The notes beneath the pieces are model-generated. The model was not told where the DNA came from. It made no database searches and worked only from the letters and a program-made list of their open reading frames with translations. A program made the position numbers and the translations under genes. DNA of 64,000 bases from Arthrobacter globiformis. GTDB lineage: Bacteria > Actinomycetota > Actinomycetes > Actinomycetales > Micrococcaceae. The stretch is from assembly GCF_030817195.1 (NCBI RefSeq), contig NZ_JAUSYZ010000001.1, forward strand, positions 2,976,001 to 3,040,000, given 5' to 3'. Shown one piece after another: positions 27,179 through 35,444 of this stretch. Position 1 is the first letter of the stretch. Every line of letters begins with the position of its first letter.

Positions 27179-28308
27179 TACTTGTTGCGTCCTTCGGTGT
27201 AGGTGCGGTTGAAGTTCAGTCGTTCAAAGATGGGGGCGTCGCTGAAGCGGAACAAATCAAATTCGGATTCGGCCTGCAGGGACCATTCCTGCCAGGACGG
27301 GACGACGAACAGGTCGCCCTTGGCGAGGTTCCGGGTTTCGCCGTTGAGAATGACGGTGCCGGTGCCTTCGAAGACCTGCCACACACTGGAACCGACCTCG
27401 CGCAGGGGCTCGGTGGCGGCGCCGGCGCGGAGCCGGTGGAACTCGGCGCGGATGGTGGGCATCACGTCCCCGCCGGTGGTCGGGTTCGAGTACCGGATGG
27501 CGGCGTGGCCCTGGGACACCGTGGCCGGGTGGCCCTCATCCTCCAGCAGCAACTGCTCGCGCAGCGCGGCGTCGGTGTGTTCCCACCGGTATGCGGCGAT
27601 GGGGGAGTTGGTGGTGTCGTCCAGCCCGGACAGCGGGCGCAGGCCCGGGTGGGCCCAGAGCCGCTCGGAACGGGAGATGTCCGGGGTCGCCTCGTCGGTG
27701 ACGCGCTCGGTGCCGAACTCAAAGAACCCGGCGTCGGCGTAGTGCACGAACGGGATGTCCAGCCCGTCGATCCAAGCCATCGGCTCATCGGTGTCGTTGT
27801 GGTGGCCGTGGAAGTTCCAGCCCGGTGTCAGCAGGAAGTCGCCGCGGGACATCCGTACCGGGTCCCCGTTCACCACCGTCCAGACGCCCTCGCCCTCGAC
27901 GACGAAGCGGAAGGCGTTCTGCGAGTGCCGGTGCTCCGGCGCTGTCTCGCGGGCGCCGAGGTACTGGATGGCCGCCCACAGCGTCGGTGTCGCGTAGGGC
28001 GTGCCACCCAGCCCCGGGTTGGCGAGGGCTATGGCCCGCCGCTCGCCGCCTCGCCCGACCGGTACCAGGTCACCGGCGCGGGCAGCCAAGGGGTAGAGGT
28101 CGTTCCAGCGCCACACATGCGGGACAGCCTTCGGCGAAGGAACCATCGGCATCAGGTCACCAATCTCCGTCCACAGCGGGATCAGGTTCTCCGACTCGAA
28201 GTCCTTGTACAGCTGCTCCAGCTGCACGGCCTCCTCCGGGGTCGGCTCCGGGGCCACATGGGCGGCGGCAACTGATGCGTGGGTCGTGGTCTCGGCGCTG
28301 ATGGACAC
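27178..28308 (-). CDS. Gentisate 1,2-dioxygenase
   Basis: 376 residues from a GTG at 28308 preceded by GAGGAGG. Two cupin domains are visible. The first contains EHRHSQNAFRFVVEGEGVWT with the iron-binding His pair, and GWNFHGHHND. The second contains GSSVWQVFEGTGTVILNGE and WQEWSLQAE. It cleaves gentisate to maleylpyruvate. It is the first gene of a three-gene operon with the hydrolase and isomerase. The promoter carries a TATGCT -10 box overlapped by the IclR-type operator at 28387-28403. Confidence 0.93.
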   Translation of the reverse strand: MSISAETTTHASVAAAHVAPEPTPEEAVQLEQLYKDFESENLIPLWTEIGDLMPMVPSPKAVPHVWRWNDLYPLAARAGDLVPVGRGGERRAIALANPGLGGTPYATPTLWAAIQYLGARETAPEHRHSQNAFRFVVEGEGVWTVVNGDPVRMSRGDFLLTPGWNFHGHHNDTDEPMAWIDGLDIPFVHYADAGFFEFGTERVTDEATPDISRSERLWAHPGLRPLSGLDDTTNSPIAAYRWEHTDAALREQLLLEDEGHPATVSQGHAAIRYSNPTTGGDVMPTIRAEFHRLRAGAATEPLREVGSSVWQVFEGTGTVILNGETRNLAKGDLFVVPSWQEWSLQAESEFDLFRFSDAPIFERLNFNRTYTEGRNK

Positions 28309-28381
28309 GGGGGCCTCCTCGGTGAGTGCGAATACGTCTGGGCGCACTACCGAGACTAGGGAAGCTGCGGCTGTCATCCCC

Positions 28382-28403
28382 AGCATATTCTGGCATGCAG
28401 AAT
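28382..28403 (-). promoter_or_regulatory. Gentisate operon promoter with IclR-type operator
   Basis: Read on the minus strand, the 17-bp palindrome ATTCTGCATGCCAGAAT (28387-28403) ends inside the -10 box TATGCT (28382-28387), 74 bases before the dioxygenase start. A bound repressor would cover the -10/-35 spacer. The identical sequence, in the same orientation relative to transcription, lies at 29217-29233. The ATTCT-N7-AGAAT layout resembles the ATTCC-N7-GGAAT site I recall for GenR, the IclR-type gentisate regulator of Corynebacterium glutamicum. Confidence 0.75.
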
Positions 28404-28427
28404 TTTGAGCCTGCCCGCTCGTTTCCG

Positions 28428-29225
28428 TCAGCCGGGCTCGGCGGGGTTGGCGGCGATGTCGATCTCCAGCTGCCGGCGCGTTTCCAGCATTGCCCGCACC
28501 AGGCCGGCGTCGAAGACGGTGCGGAACCTGGTCACCGGCGTGGCCACGGTGATCGCGCCCACCACCTCGCCCTTCCCGTTGTGCAGGGCCATGCCGAGTG
28601 CGCTGATGCCCTCCTCCGTTCCCTCGAAGTTGGCCGCGAAGCCGTTGCTGCGGATGGTTTCCAGCTCCCGCAGGAACGCCGGGTACTCGGCGTCGGGAAT
28701 GCTGTCCCCGCCAATCTCGGCATTCTGGCTCCGGAAAAGCTGGTCAATCAGTGCCGGCTCAAGTTCGGCGAGCATGGCCTTGCCGCCCGATGCCCGGTTC
28801 GCCGGTAATACGGTTCCCTGCCTGTCGCCCACGCGAAGGGCGCTGGTGCCTTCGACCGTCTCCAGGAACCGGACCTTGGTGCCCACACGGATCATGAGGT
28901 TCACGGTCTCGTTGAGGCGGGAGCTCAGCAGTTCCATGTGGGGGCGTGCCACGTTGCGCAGCAGCCGGGTCCAGGTGACACCCGCCGGCCCCGCCCCCAT
29001 CGCAGGTCCGGGGACGTAGCGCCGGGTCTCGTCCTGCACGGCGAAGCCCCGGTACACCAGCATGGCCAGGAGGCGGTGTGCCGTGGAGGGCGCCACGCCA
29101 AGTTCGCTCGCGGCGTCCTTGAGCCGCAGGCTGCCCCCGTCCCGCAGCAGTTGCAGGAGCTGCAGCGCGTTGTCCACGGCCTCGATCGAATACGTGGGTT
29201 TCCTCCTGAGCGGTGAATTCTGCAT
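28428..29225 (-). CDS. IclR-family regulator of the 3-hydroxybenzoate/gentisate cluster
   Basis: 265 residues from ATG 29225. The N-terminal winged helix reads SIEAVDNALQLLQLLRDGG then LKDAASELGVAPSTAHRLLAMLVYRG. The C-terminal IclR effector domain includes SGGKAMLAEL and GISALGMALHN. It sits between the two catabolic arms. Its start codon lies inside the operator copy at 29217-29233, so autorepression is expected. No ribosome site precedes the ATG; in-frame ATGs at 29261 and 29276 are possible but unsupported. The inducer may be gentisate or 3-hydroxybenzoate (inference from GenR-type regulators). Confidence 0.88.
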   Translation of the reverse strand: MQNSPLRRKPTYSIEAVDNALQLLQLLRDGGSLRLKDAASELGVAPSTAHRLLAMLVYRGFAVQDETRRYVPGPAMGAGPAGVTWTRLLRNVARPHMELLSSRLNETVNLMIRVGTKVRFLETVEGTSALRVGDRQGTVLPANRASGGKAMLAELEPALIDQLFRSQNAEIGGDSIPDAEYPAFLRELETIRSNGFAANFEGTEEGISALGMALHNGKGEVVGAITVATPVTRFRTVFDAGLVRAMLETRRQLEIDIAANPAEPG

Positions 29226-29233
29226 GCCAGAAT
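29217..29233 (+). promoter_or_regulatory. Second copy of the IclR-type operator
   Basis: ATTCTGCATGCCAGAAT is identical to the copy upstream of gentisate dioxygenase. It lies between the divergent IclR and MFS genes, over the IclR start codon and 42 bases before the MFS start. Aligned with the other promoter, the -10 position on the plus strand reads TTGTAT. One site can therefore control both the regulator and the transporter/hydroxylase operon. Confidence 0.75.
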
Positions 29234-29274
29234 TGTATTGGAGCGACGCCGCTTCAGCCATGAGAGTTGGTGGC

Positions 29275-30612
29275 ATGAATCACACACCTTCCGCTGCAGC
29301 GCCGGAGCGGTCAACGCCGGAGGCAGCCCTCCCGCCGGCGCCGGCGCCCCGTTTCTCGAAACAGTCCGCCCTGGCCGTGCTTGTCTGCTGGCTGCTGGTG
29401 GTTTTCGACGGGTACGACCTCATCGTCTACGGCACCGTCCAGTCCTCCCTGATCTCCGAAACCGGCTGGGGACTGAGCAAGGCCACCGCCGGAACCATAG
29501 GATCCATGGCCTTCGTCGGCATGATGATTGGGGCGATCTTTGCCGGCCGGATGGCTGACTCCTGGGGCCGCCGCCGCACCATCCTGGGCTGCGCCGTGGT
29601 CTTTTCGGTCTTCACCATCCTGTGCGCTTTCGCTCCCAACGCCGCCGTGTTCGGCGCCCTGCGGCTCCTCGCCGGCATCGGACTCGGTGGCCTGGTGCCA
29701 TCGGCCAACGCCCTCGTTGCCGAGCTGGTGCCCGCCAAATGGCGGTCCACCGTTGCCACCCTGATGATGTCCGGTGTCCCGATCGGCGGATCCATCGCCG
29801 CGCTCGTCGGCATTCAGATGATCCCCGTCTTCGGCTGGGAATCAATGTTCCTGATGGCCGTGCTTGCCCTGGTGATCGTGGTGCCGCTCGGACTGAAATA
29901 CCTTCCGGAGACGCTGGCACCGCTCAGCGCCACTGCCGGCACAGCCAGCAAGGCCGCAGGCAGCGGGCGCACGGGCCAAGAACCGTCCGGCTTTAGTTCC
30001 CTGCTTCGCGCCCCCTACCTGGGGATCAGCGTGCTGTTCGCCGTAGCGACGATTGCCACCCTTTTCGCCTGGTACGGGCTGGGCACCTGGCTGCCCAACC
30101 TCATGCAGCTGGCCGGTTACAACCTGGGCTCCGCCCTGACCTTCGCCCTGGCCCTCAATCTCGGGGCGGTGGCCGGCTCGGTCATCACGGCCTGGGCAGG
30201 CACCCGCTTCGGACCGATCCCGACGGCGATCGCGGCCGCCGCTGTCGCCGCAGGAGCGCTGGTGGTCCTCGTGCTCGGGCCGCCTGTCGGCGTCGTGTAC
30301 TTCATGCTGGTCCTCGCCGGCGTCGGCACGCACGGCACGCAGTGCCTCATCATCGCTGCCGTCGCCAGCCACTATCCGGACCATCTGCGGGGGACTGCGC
30401 TGGGCTGGGCGCTCGGCACCGGCCGGATCGGCGCCGTGGCCGCACCGCAGGTGGGCGGCCTCCTGCTGGCCGCCGGGCTGGGGGTCAGTTCCAATTTCCT
30501 GGCCTTCGCCGGAGCAGCCGCCATCGCGGCGGTGCTGCTGGCCGCCGTCGGCCTCAAACTCAAGTCAAAACTCTCAATTTCACCTTCACCAACAGGAGCA
30601 ATCAATGTCTGA
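29275..30612 (+). CDS. MFS aromatic-acid transporter (AAHS-type), probable 3-hydroxybenzoate/gentisate uptake
   Basis: 445 residues with 12 predicted helices. The first helix motif VFDGYDLIVYGTVQSSL is the aromatic acid:H+ symporter signature with the conserved Asp residues. The loop 2-3 motif GRMADSWGRRRT and GLGGLVPSANALVAEL in helix 4 are also typical. An upstream ATG at 29260 is possible, but the one at 29275 better fits the GGTGG spacing. Its stop overlaps the next gene by eight bases, so transporter and 3-hydroxybenzoate hydroxylase are co-translated. Specificity is inferred from that coupling. Confidence 0.9.
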   Translation: MNHTPSAAAPERSTPEAALPPAPAPRFSKQSALAVLVCWLLVVFDGYDLIVYGTVQSSLISETGWGLSKATAGTIGSMAFVGMMIGAIFAGRMADSWGRRRTILGCAVVFSVFTILCAFAPNAAVFGALRLLAGIGLGGLVPSANALVAELVPAKWRSTVATLMMSGVPIGGSIAALVGIQMIPVFGWESMFLMAVLALVIVVPLGLKYLPETLAPLSATAGTASKAAGSGRTGQEPSGFSSLLRAPYLGISVLFAVATIATLFAWYGLGTWLPNLMQLAGYNLGSALTFALALNLGAVAGSVITAWAGTRFGPIPTAIAAAAVAAGALVVLVLGPPVGVVYFMLVLAGVGTHGTQCLIIAAVASHYPDHLRGTALGWALGTGRIGAVAAPQVGGLLLAAGLGVSSNFLAFAGAAAIAAVLLAAVGLKLKSKLSISPSPTGAINV

Positions 30613-31876
30613 GCACGCCCCGTCCACCGATGTACCGTCCACCGATGTCCTCGTCATCGGAGGGGGAATGGCCGGCCTGGCCGGAGCCCTCGGGCTGCGT
30701 GAGAACGGCGCCAACGTCACCCTCGTGGAGCGGGCGCCGGAGTTCGGCGAGGTGGGCGCGGGGCTGCAGATGGCCCCCAATGCCTCCCGCGTCCTCCGGC
30801 GTTGGGGCCTGCTGGAAAAGGCGCTGGAAATCGGCGTCCAGCCCAAGCACCTGGTCTTCCGCGACGCGATCACCGGCGAGGAGCTCACGCGGCAGACGCT
30901 CGGCGGGGAATTTGCCGAACGCTACGGTGCGCCGTACGTCGTGATCCACCGCAGCGACCTGCACCGGGTCCTGCTCGAAGGCTGTGAAGCTGCCGGCGTG
31001 AAGCTTGTCAACGATGTCATGGTCGAGAGCGTTGAAACCGTCAACGGCCGGGGCGTGGCGCACACCGCGGCCGGTGTGGACTACGAAGCCGACGTCGTGA
31101 TCGGCGCCGACGGACTCAAGTCCACCCTGCGTCCGCTCGTGGCCAATGACGAGCCGGTCTCGTCGGCCTACGTCGCCTACCGCGGCACCGTGCCCATTAC
31201 GGAAAACACGCCGAAGGCGGACCTGGAGGACGTCATCGTCTACCTCGGACCGGACTGCCACCTCGTGCAATACCCGCTGCGCAAGGGCGAACTGCTGAAC
31301 ACTGTGGCCGTCTTCAAGTCCCCTTCCTTCGAACGCGGCGAAGAGCAGTACGGGGGAGTGGACGAGCTCGAGGCTGCCTACAAGGACTGCGTCCCGGCCG
31401 TCCAGGATGCGCTGAAAAACCTGGGCACCAGCATGCGCTGGCCCATGTACGACCGCGATCCCATCGAAAACTGGGTCGCCGGCCGGATGGTGCTCATGGG
31501 AGACGCCGCCCACCCGATGCTGCAGTACCTCGCCCAGGGCGCCTGCCAGGCGCTCGAGGACGCGGCCGTGCTGCAGGATGCCAGCAACGGCACGGTGTTC
31601 ACCCCCGACGGCGTCAACCCGGCAGGCTGGGATGACGCCATCCGGGAATTCAACAACCTCCGCGCCGGCCGCACAGCCCGGGTCCAGCGCACCGCCCGTA
31701 TCTGGGGCGAATCCTGGCACGTGTCCGGACTGGCCCGGACGCTGCGCAACCTGCTGTTCAAGAGCCGGCAGGACAACAACTTCCAGTACAACGACTGGCT
31801 GTACGGCCAGGACGGCGACGGCGTTCCGGCCGCAGCGGTTCCGGCGTCGTCCGTGCGGGCAACGGTTCCGGCGTAG
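30605..31876 (+). CDS. 3-Hydroxybenzoate 6-monooxygenase
   Basis: 423-residue FAD-dependent aromatic hydroxylase. The dinucleotide fold is VLVIGGGMAGLAGALGL; DG appears in VVIGADGLKSTLR, and the FAD ribityl-binding motif is RMVLMGDAAHPMLQYLAQGACQALED. The sequence resembles salicylate/3-hydroxybenzoate 6-hydroxylases. Coupling to a gentisate operon points to 3-hydroxybenzoate as substrate, giving gentisate with NADH and O2; salicylate 5-type hydroxylation is less likely for a one-component flavoenzyme. CAGGAGC precedes the ATG. Codons 6-15 encode a tandem PSTDVPSTDV from a 15-base-period duplication (30620-30648). Confidence 0.88.
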   Translation: MSEHAPSTDVPSTDVLVIGGGMAGLAGALGLRENGANVTLVERAPEFGEVGAGLQMAPNASRVLRRWGLLEKALEIGVQPKHLVFRDAITGEELTRQTLGGEFAERYGAPYVVIHRSDLHRVLLEGCEAAGVKLVNDVMVESVETVNGRGVAHTAAGVDYEADVVIGADGLKSTLRPLVANDEPVSSAYVAYRGTVPITENTPKADLEDVIVYLGPDCHLVQYPLRKGELLNTVAVFKSPSFERGEEQYGGVDELEAAYKDCVPAVQDALKNLGTSMRWPMYDRDPIENWVAGRMVLMGDAAHPMLQYLAQGACQALEDAAVLQDASNGTVFTPDGVNPAGWDDAIREFNNLRAGRTARVQRTARIWGESWHVSGLARTLRNLLFKSRQDNNFQYNDWLYGQDGDGVPAAAVPASSVRATVPA

Positions 31877-31894
31877 GGACCGTACTGGGCAGGG

Positions 31895-31929
31895 CCGTGC
31901 AGTCTGAAAGCCCCGTGCAGTCCGAAAGC
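31895..31929. repeat. 17-bp near-perfect tandem repeat downstream of the hydroxylase
   Basis: CCGTGCAGTCTGAAAGC (31895-31911) is followed at 31913-31929 by CCGTGCAGTCCGAAAGC, 16 of 17 identical, period 18. It begins 19 bases after the hydroxylase stop. Confidence 0.65.
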
Positions 31930-31997
31930 ATTGCCCCGCCCGGCGGGCGTTCCGTAGCGTTGGGTCCATCGCCGGTAACAGGCGTGGGAGGGATGCC

Positions 31998-32561
31998 GTG
32001 GGAAATGCCGCGCCGAATGGGGACCCAGCGCTGAACGGAGGCCCTGGGGCCAGGGTCACCCTGTACCTCGACGTCGACGGCGTCGTGTGCCCGTTCGGCC
32101 CCACGGGAACCACGCCCTGGGGCTCAGCCTGGCACTATGCCTACGCCGGGATGCTGGAAGTGGCTTACGCGGCGGAGCTGGTGGCGGCCCTGAACCGGCT
32201 GTCGCTCTGGCCCGGGCTCCGCTGCGTCTGGCTCACCAGCTGGGAGGAACTGGCGCCTGCGGTGCTCTGCCCGGTCACCGGACTGGAAGGAGGCTCGTGG
32301 CCGGTGCTGACCGCCGACGGGGCCGGAAGCGGCGCGGAGTGGTGGAAGCTGGAAGCCATCCAGGCGGATGTGGGCAGGAACACGCCGGAGCGGATCATCT
32401 GGGTGGACGACCAGCTCGCCTTCGAGGGCCGGGCGCAGGCGTGGGCACGGATCCTTGGCCGGCGTGCCTTGCTGGTCTCGCCGGATCCCCGGACCGGCCT
32501 GTCGCCGGGCGGACTGGAAAGCATCCGCGCCTTCGTCCGTCGCCTGGACCGGCAGGTGTGA
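31998..32561 (+). CDS. HAD-fold protein of unknown role
   Basis: 187 residues from a GTG with GGGAGGG upstream. After a short variable head, TLYLDVDGVVCPFG is the HAD nucleophile motif (DxDGxxxP). VWLTSWEE supplies the motif II Thr/Ser, and RIIWVDDQLAFEG fits the acidic motif IV. It resembles the small HAD domain of the 'Swiss Army knife RNA repair' type, but that assignment is weak. Phosphatase activity on a small molecule or nucleic-acid end is possible. It lies alone between the aromatic cluster and the phosphate transporter. Confidence 0.7.
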   Translation: MGNAAPNGDPALNGGPGARVTLYLDVDGVVCPFGPTGTTPWGSAWHYAYAGMLEVAYAAELVAALNRLSLWPGLRCVWLTSWEELAPAVLCPVTGLEGGSWPVLTADGAGSGAEWWKLEAIQADVGRNTPERIIWVDDQLAFEGRAQAWARILGRRALLVSPDPRTGLSPGGLESIRAFVRRLDRQV

Positions 32562-32592
32562 GCGCCCCTGGGCGTTGCAGGTTGGACCTCGC

Positions 32593-32637
32593 CTGCAGGG
32601 CGCGTACCATCGATAAGGTTTCAAGCCCGCCCTGCAG
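32593..32637. repeat. 10-bp inverted repeat upstream of the phosphate transporter
   Basis: CTGCAGGGCG (32593-32602) pairs with CGCCCTGCAG (32628-32637) across a 25-base loop. It lies after the HAD gene and about 110 bases before the Pit transporter. It could be a weak terminator or an operator; there is no T-run. Confidence 0.4.
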
Positions 32638-32749
32638 CTCCGCTACCCCCACCCTGAGACGTTTCCTAAAACACCGGGTGAACTATGCTGTGCAGTGCAG
32701 GCAGGGGAAGTGGAACTGCTGAACGTAGACTCTGCAGATTGGGCAACAG

Positions 32750-33979
32750 GTGGACATCACCTTCATGGTGGCGCTGGTCATTGCGCTGGCATTATTTTTC
32801 GACTTCACGAACGGTTTCCATGACACCGCGAACGCGATGGCCACCCCCATTGCCACCGGTGCCATCAAGCCGAAGACTGCGGTTGCCCTCGCGGCGGCCC
32901 TCAACCTCGTTGGCGCGTTCCTGTCCACGGAAGTCGCAAAAACGGTGTCGGGCGGCATCATCCGCGAAGGGTCCGGCGGGGTCCAGATCACCCCCGACAT
33001 CATTTTCGCGGGTCTGATGGGCGCCATCCTGTGGAACATGATCACCTGGCTCAAGGGGCTGCCCTCCAGTTCATCCCATGCGCTCTTCGGGGGCCTCATC
33101 GGGGCCGCGGTCGTCGGCATCGGCTTCCAGTCCGTCAACCTCGAGACGCTGCTCCAGAAGGTCATTCTGCCCGCCGTGTTCGCTCCGGTCATCGCCGGAC
33201 TTGTGGCCTACGTTTGCACCCGCATCGCCTACGCGCTGACGTCCCGGCATGATCCCGAGACGGGCAGCAAGCTGACGCAGAAGCGCGGCGGCTTCCGGAA
33301 CGGCCAGGTCTTCACCTCCAGCCTGGTGGCGCTGGCCCACGGCACAAACGACGCCCAGAAGACCATGGGAATCATTACCCTGGTGCTGATCGCGGCGGGA
33401 ACGCAGGAGCCCGGCTCGGGCCCGCAGCTCTGGGTGATCGCTGCCTGCGCGCTAGCCATTGCCATCGGCACCTACGCCGGCGGCTGGCGGATCATCCGGA
33501 CCATGGGTGCGGGACTGACCGAGGTGAAACCCGCCCAGGGCTTCGCAGCCGAGTCGAGCACGGCCTCCGCCATTCTGGCCTCTTCGCACCTCGGCTTTGC
33601 CCTGTCCACCACCCAGGTGGCCTCCGGATCTGTGATCGGTTCGGGAATGGGCCGCCGGGGCACCACGGTGCGCTGGGGCATGGTGGGACGGATCGCCGTC
33701 GGCTGGCTCTTGACCCTGCCCGCTGCTGGCATCGTGGGAGCATTGACTGCGCTGCTGGTGAAGACCGGCGTTGCCGGTGTGGTGATCGCGGCCGTGGCCG
33801 GCACAGGGGCGGTGCTTTACATGTTCCTGGTATCCCGCAAGTCCCAGGTGGGCCATCACAATGCCGTGGAGGTCGAAGAAGCAGGGCAGGCAGTCCGCTG
33901 GGCAAAGAAGAAGGCCCTCGCCAGGGCACGCGCCGCCGAGCGCGCCAAGAACAACAACCCGAAGGGCCCGCAGCGATGA
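32750..33979 (+). CDS. Pit-family inorganic phosphate transporter
   Basis: 409 residues, multi-pass membrane protein. Both inverted PiT signature repeats are present: FDFTNGFHDTANAMATPIATGA at the N-terminus and ALAHGTNDAQKTMGIITL in the middle, each providing the GxNDxxx-type phosphate/cation site. A cytosolic basic C-terminal tail (WAKKKALARARAAERAKNN) closes it. It imports phosphate, usually as a metal-phosphate complex with H+. The GTG at 32750 is chosen; an ATG at 32765 is a possible start. It overlaps the next small gene by four bases. Confidence 0.92.
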   Translation: MDITFMVALVIALALFFDFTNGFHDTANAMATPIATGAIKPKTAVALAAALNLVGAFLSTEVAKTVSGGIIREGSGGVQITPDIIFAGLMGAILWNMITWLKGLPSSSSHALFGGLIGAAVVGIGFQSVNLETLLQKVILPAVFAPVIAGLVAYVCTRIAYALTSRHDPETGSKLTQKRGGFRNGQVFTSSLVALAHGTNDAQKTMGIITLVLIAAGTQEPGSGPQLWVIAACALAIAIGTYAGGWRIIRTMGAGLTEVKPAQGFAAESSTASAILASSHLGFALSTTQVASGSVIGSGMGRRGTTVRWGMVGRIAVGWLLTLPAAGIVGALTALLVKTGVAGVVIAAVAGTGAVLYMFLVSRKSQVGHHNAVEVEEAGQAVRWAKKKALARARAAERAKNNNPKGPQR

Positions 33980-34197
33980 AGTGGCTGGAACTCGTCACCG
34001 TAGCCGGTGCCACCCTGGTCGCGGCAGTGACCGTTGTGGTCCTCTATTCCCTCGGCGTCAGGCTTACTGCCATCGCCGGTGACCGCCAGGTTGCCGCGCC
34101 CGGCTGGGTCAAGTACGTCTCCTACGTCTGCTTCGGTCTCTGTGGACTGGCAGTGCTGTTCGGGCTCTACCTCATCATCCCGTACTTCAGCAGCTAG
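33976..34197 (+). CDS. Small two-span membrane protein coupled to the phosphate transporter
   Basis: 73 residues, with the ATG overlapping the pit stop (ATGA). Two hydrophobic helices (about 8-28 and 46-69) flank a short polar loop (LTAIAGDRQVAAPGW). Tight translational coupling suggests an accessory subunit or regulator of the Pit transporter. I do not recognise a named family, and no regulator of PhoU type is adjacent. Confidence 0.75.
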   Translation: MKWLELVTVAGATLVAAVTVVVLYSLGVRLTAIAGDRQVAAPGWVKYVSYVCFGLCGLAVLFGLYLIIPYFSS

Positions 34198-34231
34198 CCA
34201 GCCGCCTCTGGGAAGAGGGAGCCGGACTGGC

Positions 34232-34237
34232 TAGGCT
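34232..34237 (+). promoter_or_regulatory. -10 box (TAGGCT) for a leaderless reductase-family gene
   Basis: TAGGCT is followed by six bases (GGGCGC) and the ATG at 34244, with no ribosome-binding site. Confidence 0.65.
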
Positions 34238-34243
34238 GGGCGC

Positions 34244-34792
34244 ATGCCCAGCGTCCAGTATTACGTCGCCTCCTCCCTCGACGGCTTTATCGCCACCGCA
34301 GACGACGATCTTGCCTGGCTTTTGCAGTTCGACGGCTTCGAAGGCGGCAAGGAAAGCTACGAAACCTTCATGGCCGGCGTCGGCTGCATCGTCATGGGCG
34401 GGACCACCTACGAGTGGCTGATGGAACACGAACCCGGCAACTGGCCCTACCCCGGCACGCCCTGCTGGATCTTCACGCACCACGAGTTCAGCGCCCCGCC
34501 GGGCGCAGACATCACGTTCGTGCGCGGTGAGGTGACCGAATTCATCGACGATCTCTGGCGTGACGCCGGCGGCAAAAATATCTGGTTGGTGGGCGGCGGC
34601 GAGCTCGCCGCCCAGTTCGCCGACGCCGGCCTGCTGGACGAACTGATCGTCTCGGTCATCCCCGTGGTGCTTGGCGGCGGAAAGCGGCTGCTTCCCCTCG
34701 TCCAGGGCCCGACGGCGCCACTTGAGTTGCAGGAGGCACGTCCCCAGGGGCGGGGGATCGTGGAGCTCCGGTACAGCTGGCCTGCGCGCTAG
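34244..34792 (+). CDS. Dihydrofolate reductase / RibD C-terminal family protein
   Basis: 182 residues with the RibD-C/DHFR-like fold. The N-terminus is YYVASSLDGFIATADDDLAWLL; the NADPH-binding motif reads IWLVGGGELAAQFADAGLLDELIV, and PVVLGGGKRLLP follows. These proteins are common stand-alone reductases of unknown substrate and are not the housekeeping folate enzyme. It should be transcribed leaderless from the TAGGCT box just upstream and converges on the thioesterase gene. Confidence 0.88.
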   Translation: MPSVQYYVASSLDGFIATADDDLAWLLQFDGFEGGKESYETFMAGVGCIVMGGTTYEWLMEHEPGNWPYPGTPCWIFTHHEFSAPPGADITFVRGEVTEFIDDLWRDAGGKNIWLVGGGELAAQFADAGLLDELIVSVIPVVLGGGKRLLPLVQGPTAPLELQEARPQGRGIVELRYSWPAR

Positions 34793-34846
34793 CTTCAGGG
34801 CGCGCTCGTCGTCTGTCTAGGGTCTTTCTGTCTGCGGTTTTTCTGC

Positions 34847-35425
34847 CTACCGGCCCATGTCCCGGATGAGGTTGGTGATGCGTGCCGTGGACAGCCTGCG
34901 CCCCTGCTCGTCGGTCATCACGATTTCGTGGGTGGTCACCGTGCGGCCGAGGTGAATGGCCGTACAGGTCCCGGTCACCGTGCCGGCGGAAACGGCGCGG
35001 TGGTGCGTGGCGCCAACCTCGATGCCCAGCGCCTGGCGGCCGGGACCGGCATGCATCCCGGCGGCAAACGACCCCAGTGTTTCGGCCAGCACCACGTGTG
35101 CGCCGCCATGCAGGATGCCCGCCACTTGGGTGTTCCCCTCCACCGGCATCGTGGCCACGCAGCGTTCGGGGCTCATCTCCAGGAACCGGATCCCCATCTT
35201 CACCACCAAGGCACCGATGCCGTAGTCGGCAAGCCAGCCGTGGAGGTGTTCCGGGACGCCGGCGGCAAACAGCTCTTCCCTGAACTCTGCTTCCGCGGTG
35301 GCTTCCACCGCAGCTGGCGCTTCAACCGCGGCAGGCGTTTCGCCGGCGGAGCGTGCTTCCGCCGTCGGGCCGGCCTCTGTGGGGCTGGCCTCACCGGCGG
35401 GCCCGGGCGTGAAATTGTCCATCAT
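34847..35425 (-). CDS. PaaI-type hotdog-fold thioesterase
   Basis: 192 residues from ATG 35425 (or the adjacent ATG 35422). A disordered Ala/Glu/Pro/Thr-rich head with repeated AAVEA units precedes the hotdog domain from about residue 55. The catalytic region is QVAGILHGGAHVVLAETLGSFAA, as in PaaI/YdiI acyl-CoA thioesterases. It probably hydrolyses aryl- or acyl-CoA. It is divergent from polA with 19 bases between the two starts, so both promoters overlap the other gene's first bases. Confidence 0.85.
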   Translation of the reverse strand: MMDNFTPGPAGEASPTEAGPTAEARSAGETPAAVEAPAAVEATAEAEFREELFAAGVPEHLHGWLADYGIGALVVKMGIRFLEMSPERCVATMPVEGNTQVAGILHGGAHVVLAETLGSFAAGMHAGPGRQALGIEVGATHHRAVSAGTVTGTCTAIHLGRTVTTHEIVMTDEQGRRLSTARITNLIRDMGR

Positions 35426-35431
35426 GGCAAC

Positions 35432-35437
35432 TAGGCT
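35432..35437 (+). promoter_or_regulatory. -10 box (TAGGCT) for leaderless polA
   Basis: TAGGCT, seven bases (GGCACCT), then GTG at 35445. This decides the polA start over longer in-frame options that would overlap the divergent thioesterase gene. Confidence 0.65.
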
Positions 35438-35444
35438 GGCACCT

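Noticed and set aside
35298..35444. Longer polA with an upstream start
   Set aside because: It overlaps the thioesterase gene antisense, and the TAGGCT-N7-GTG arrangement fixes the start at 35445.
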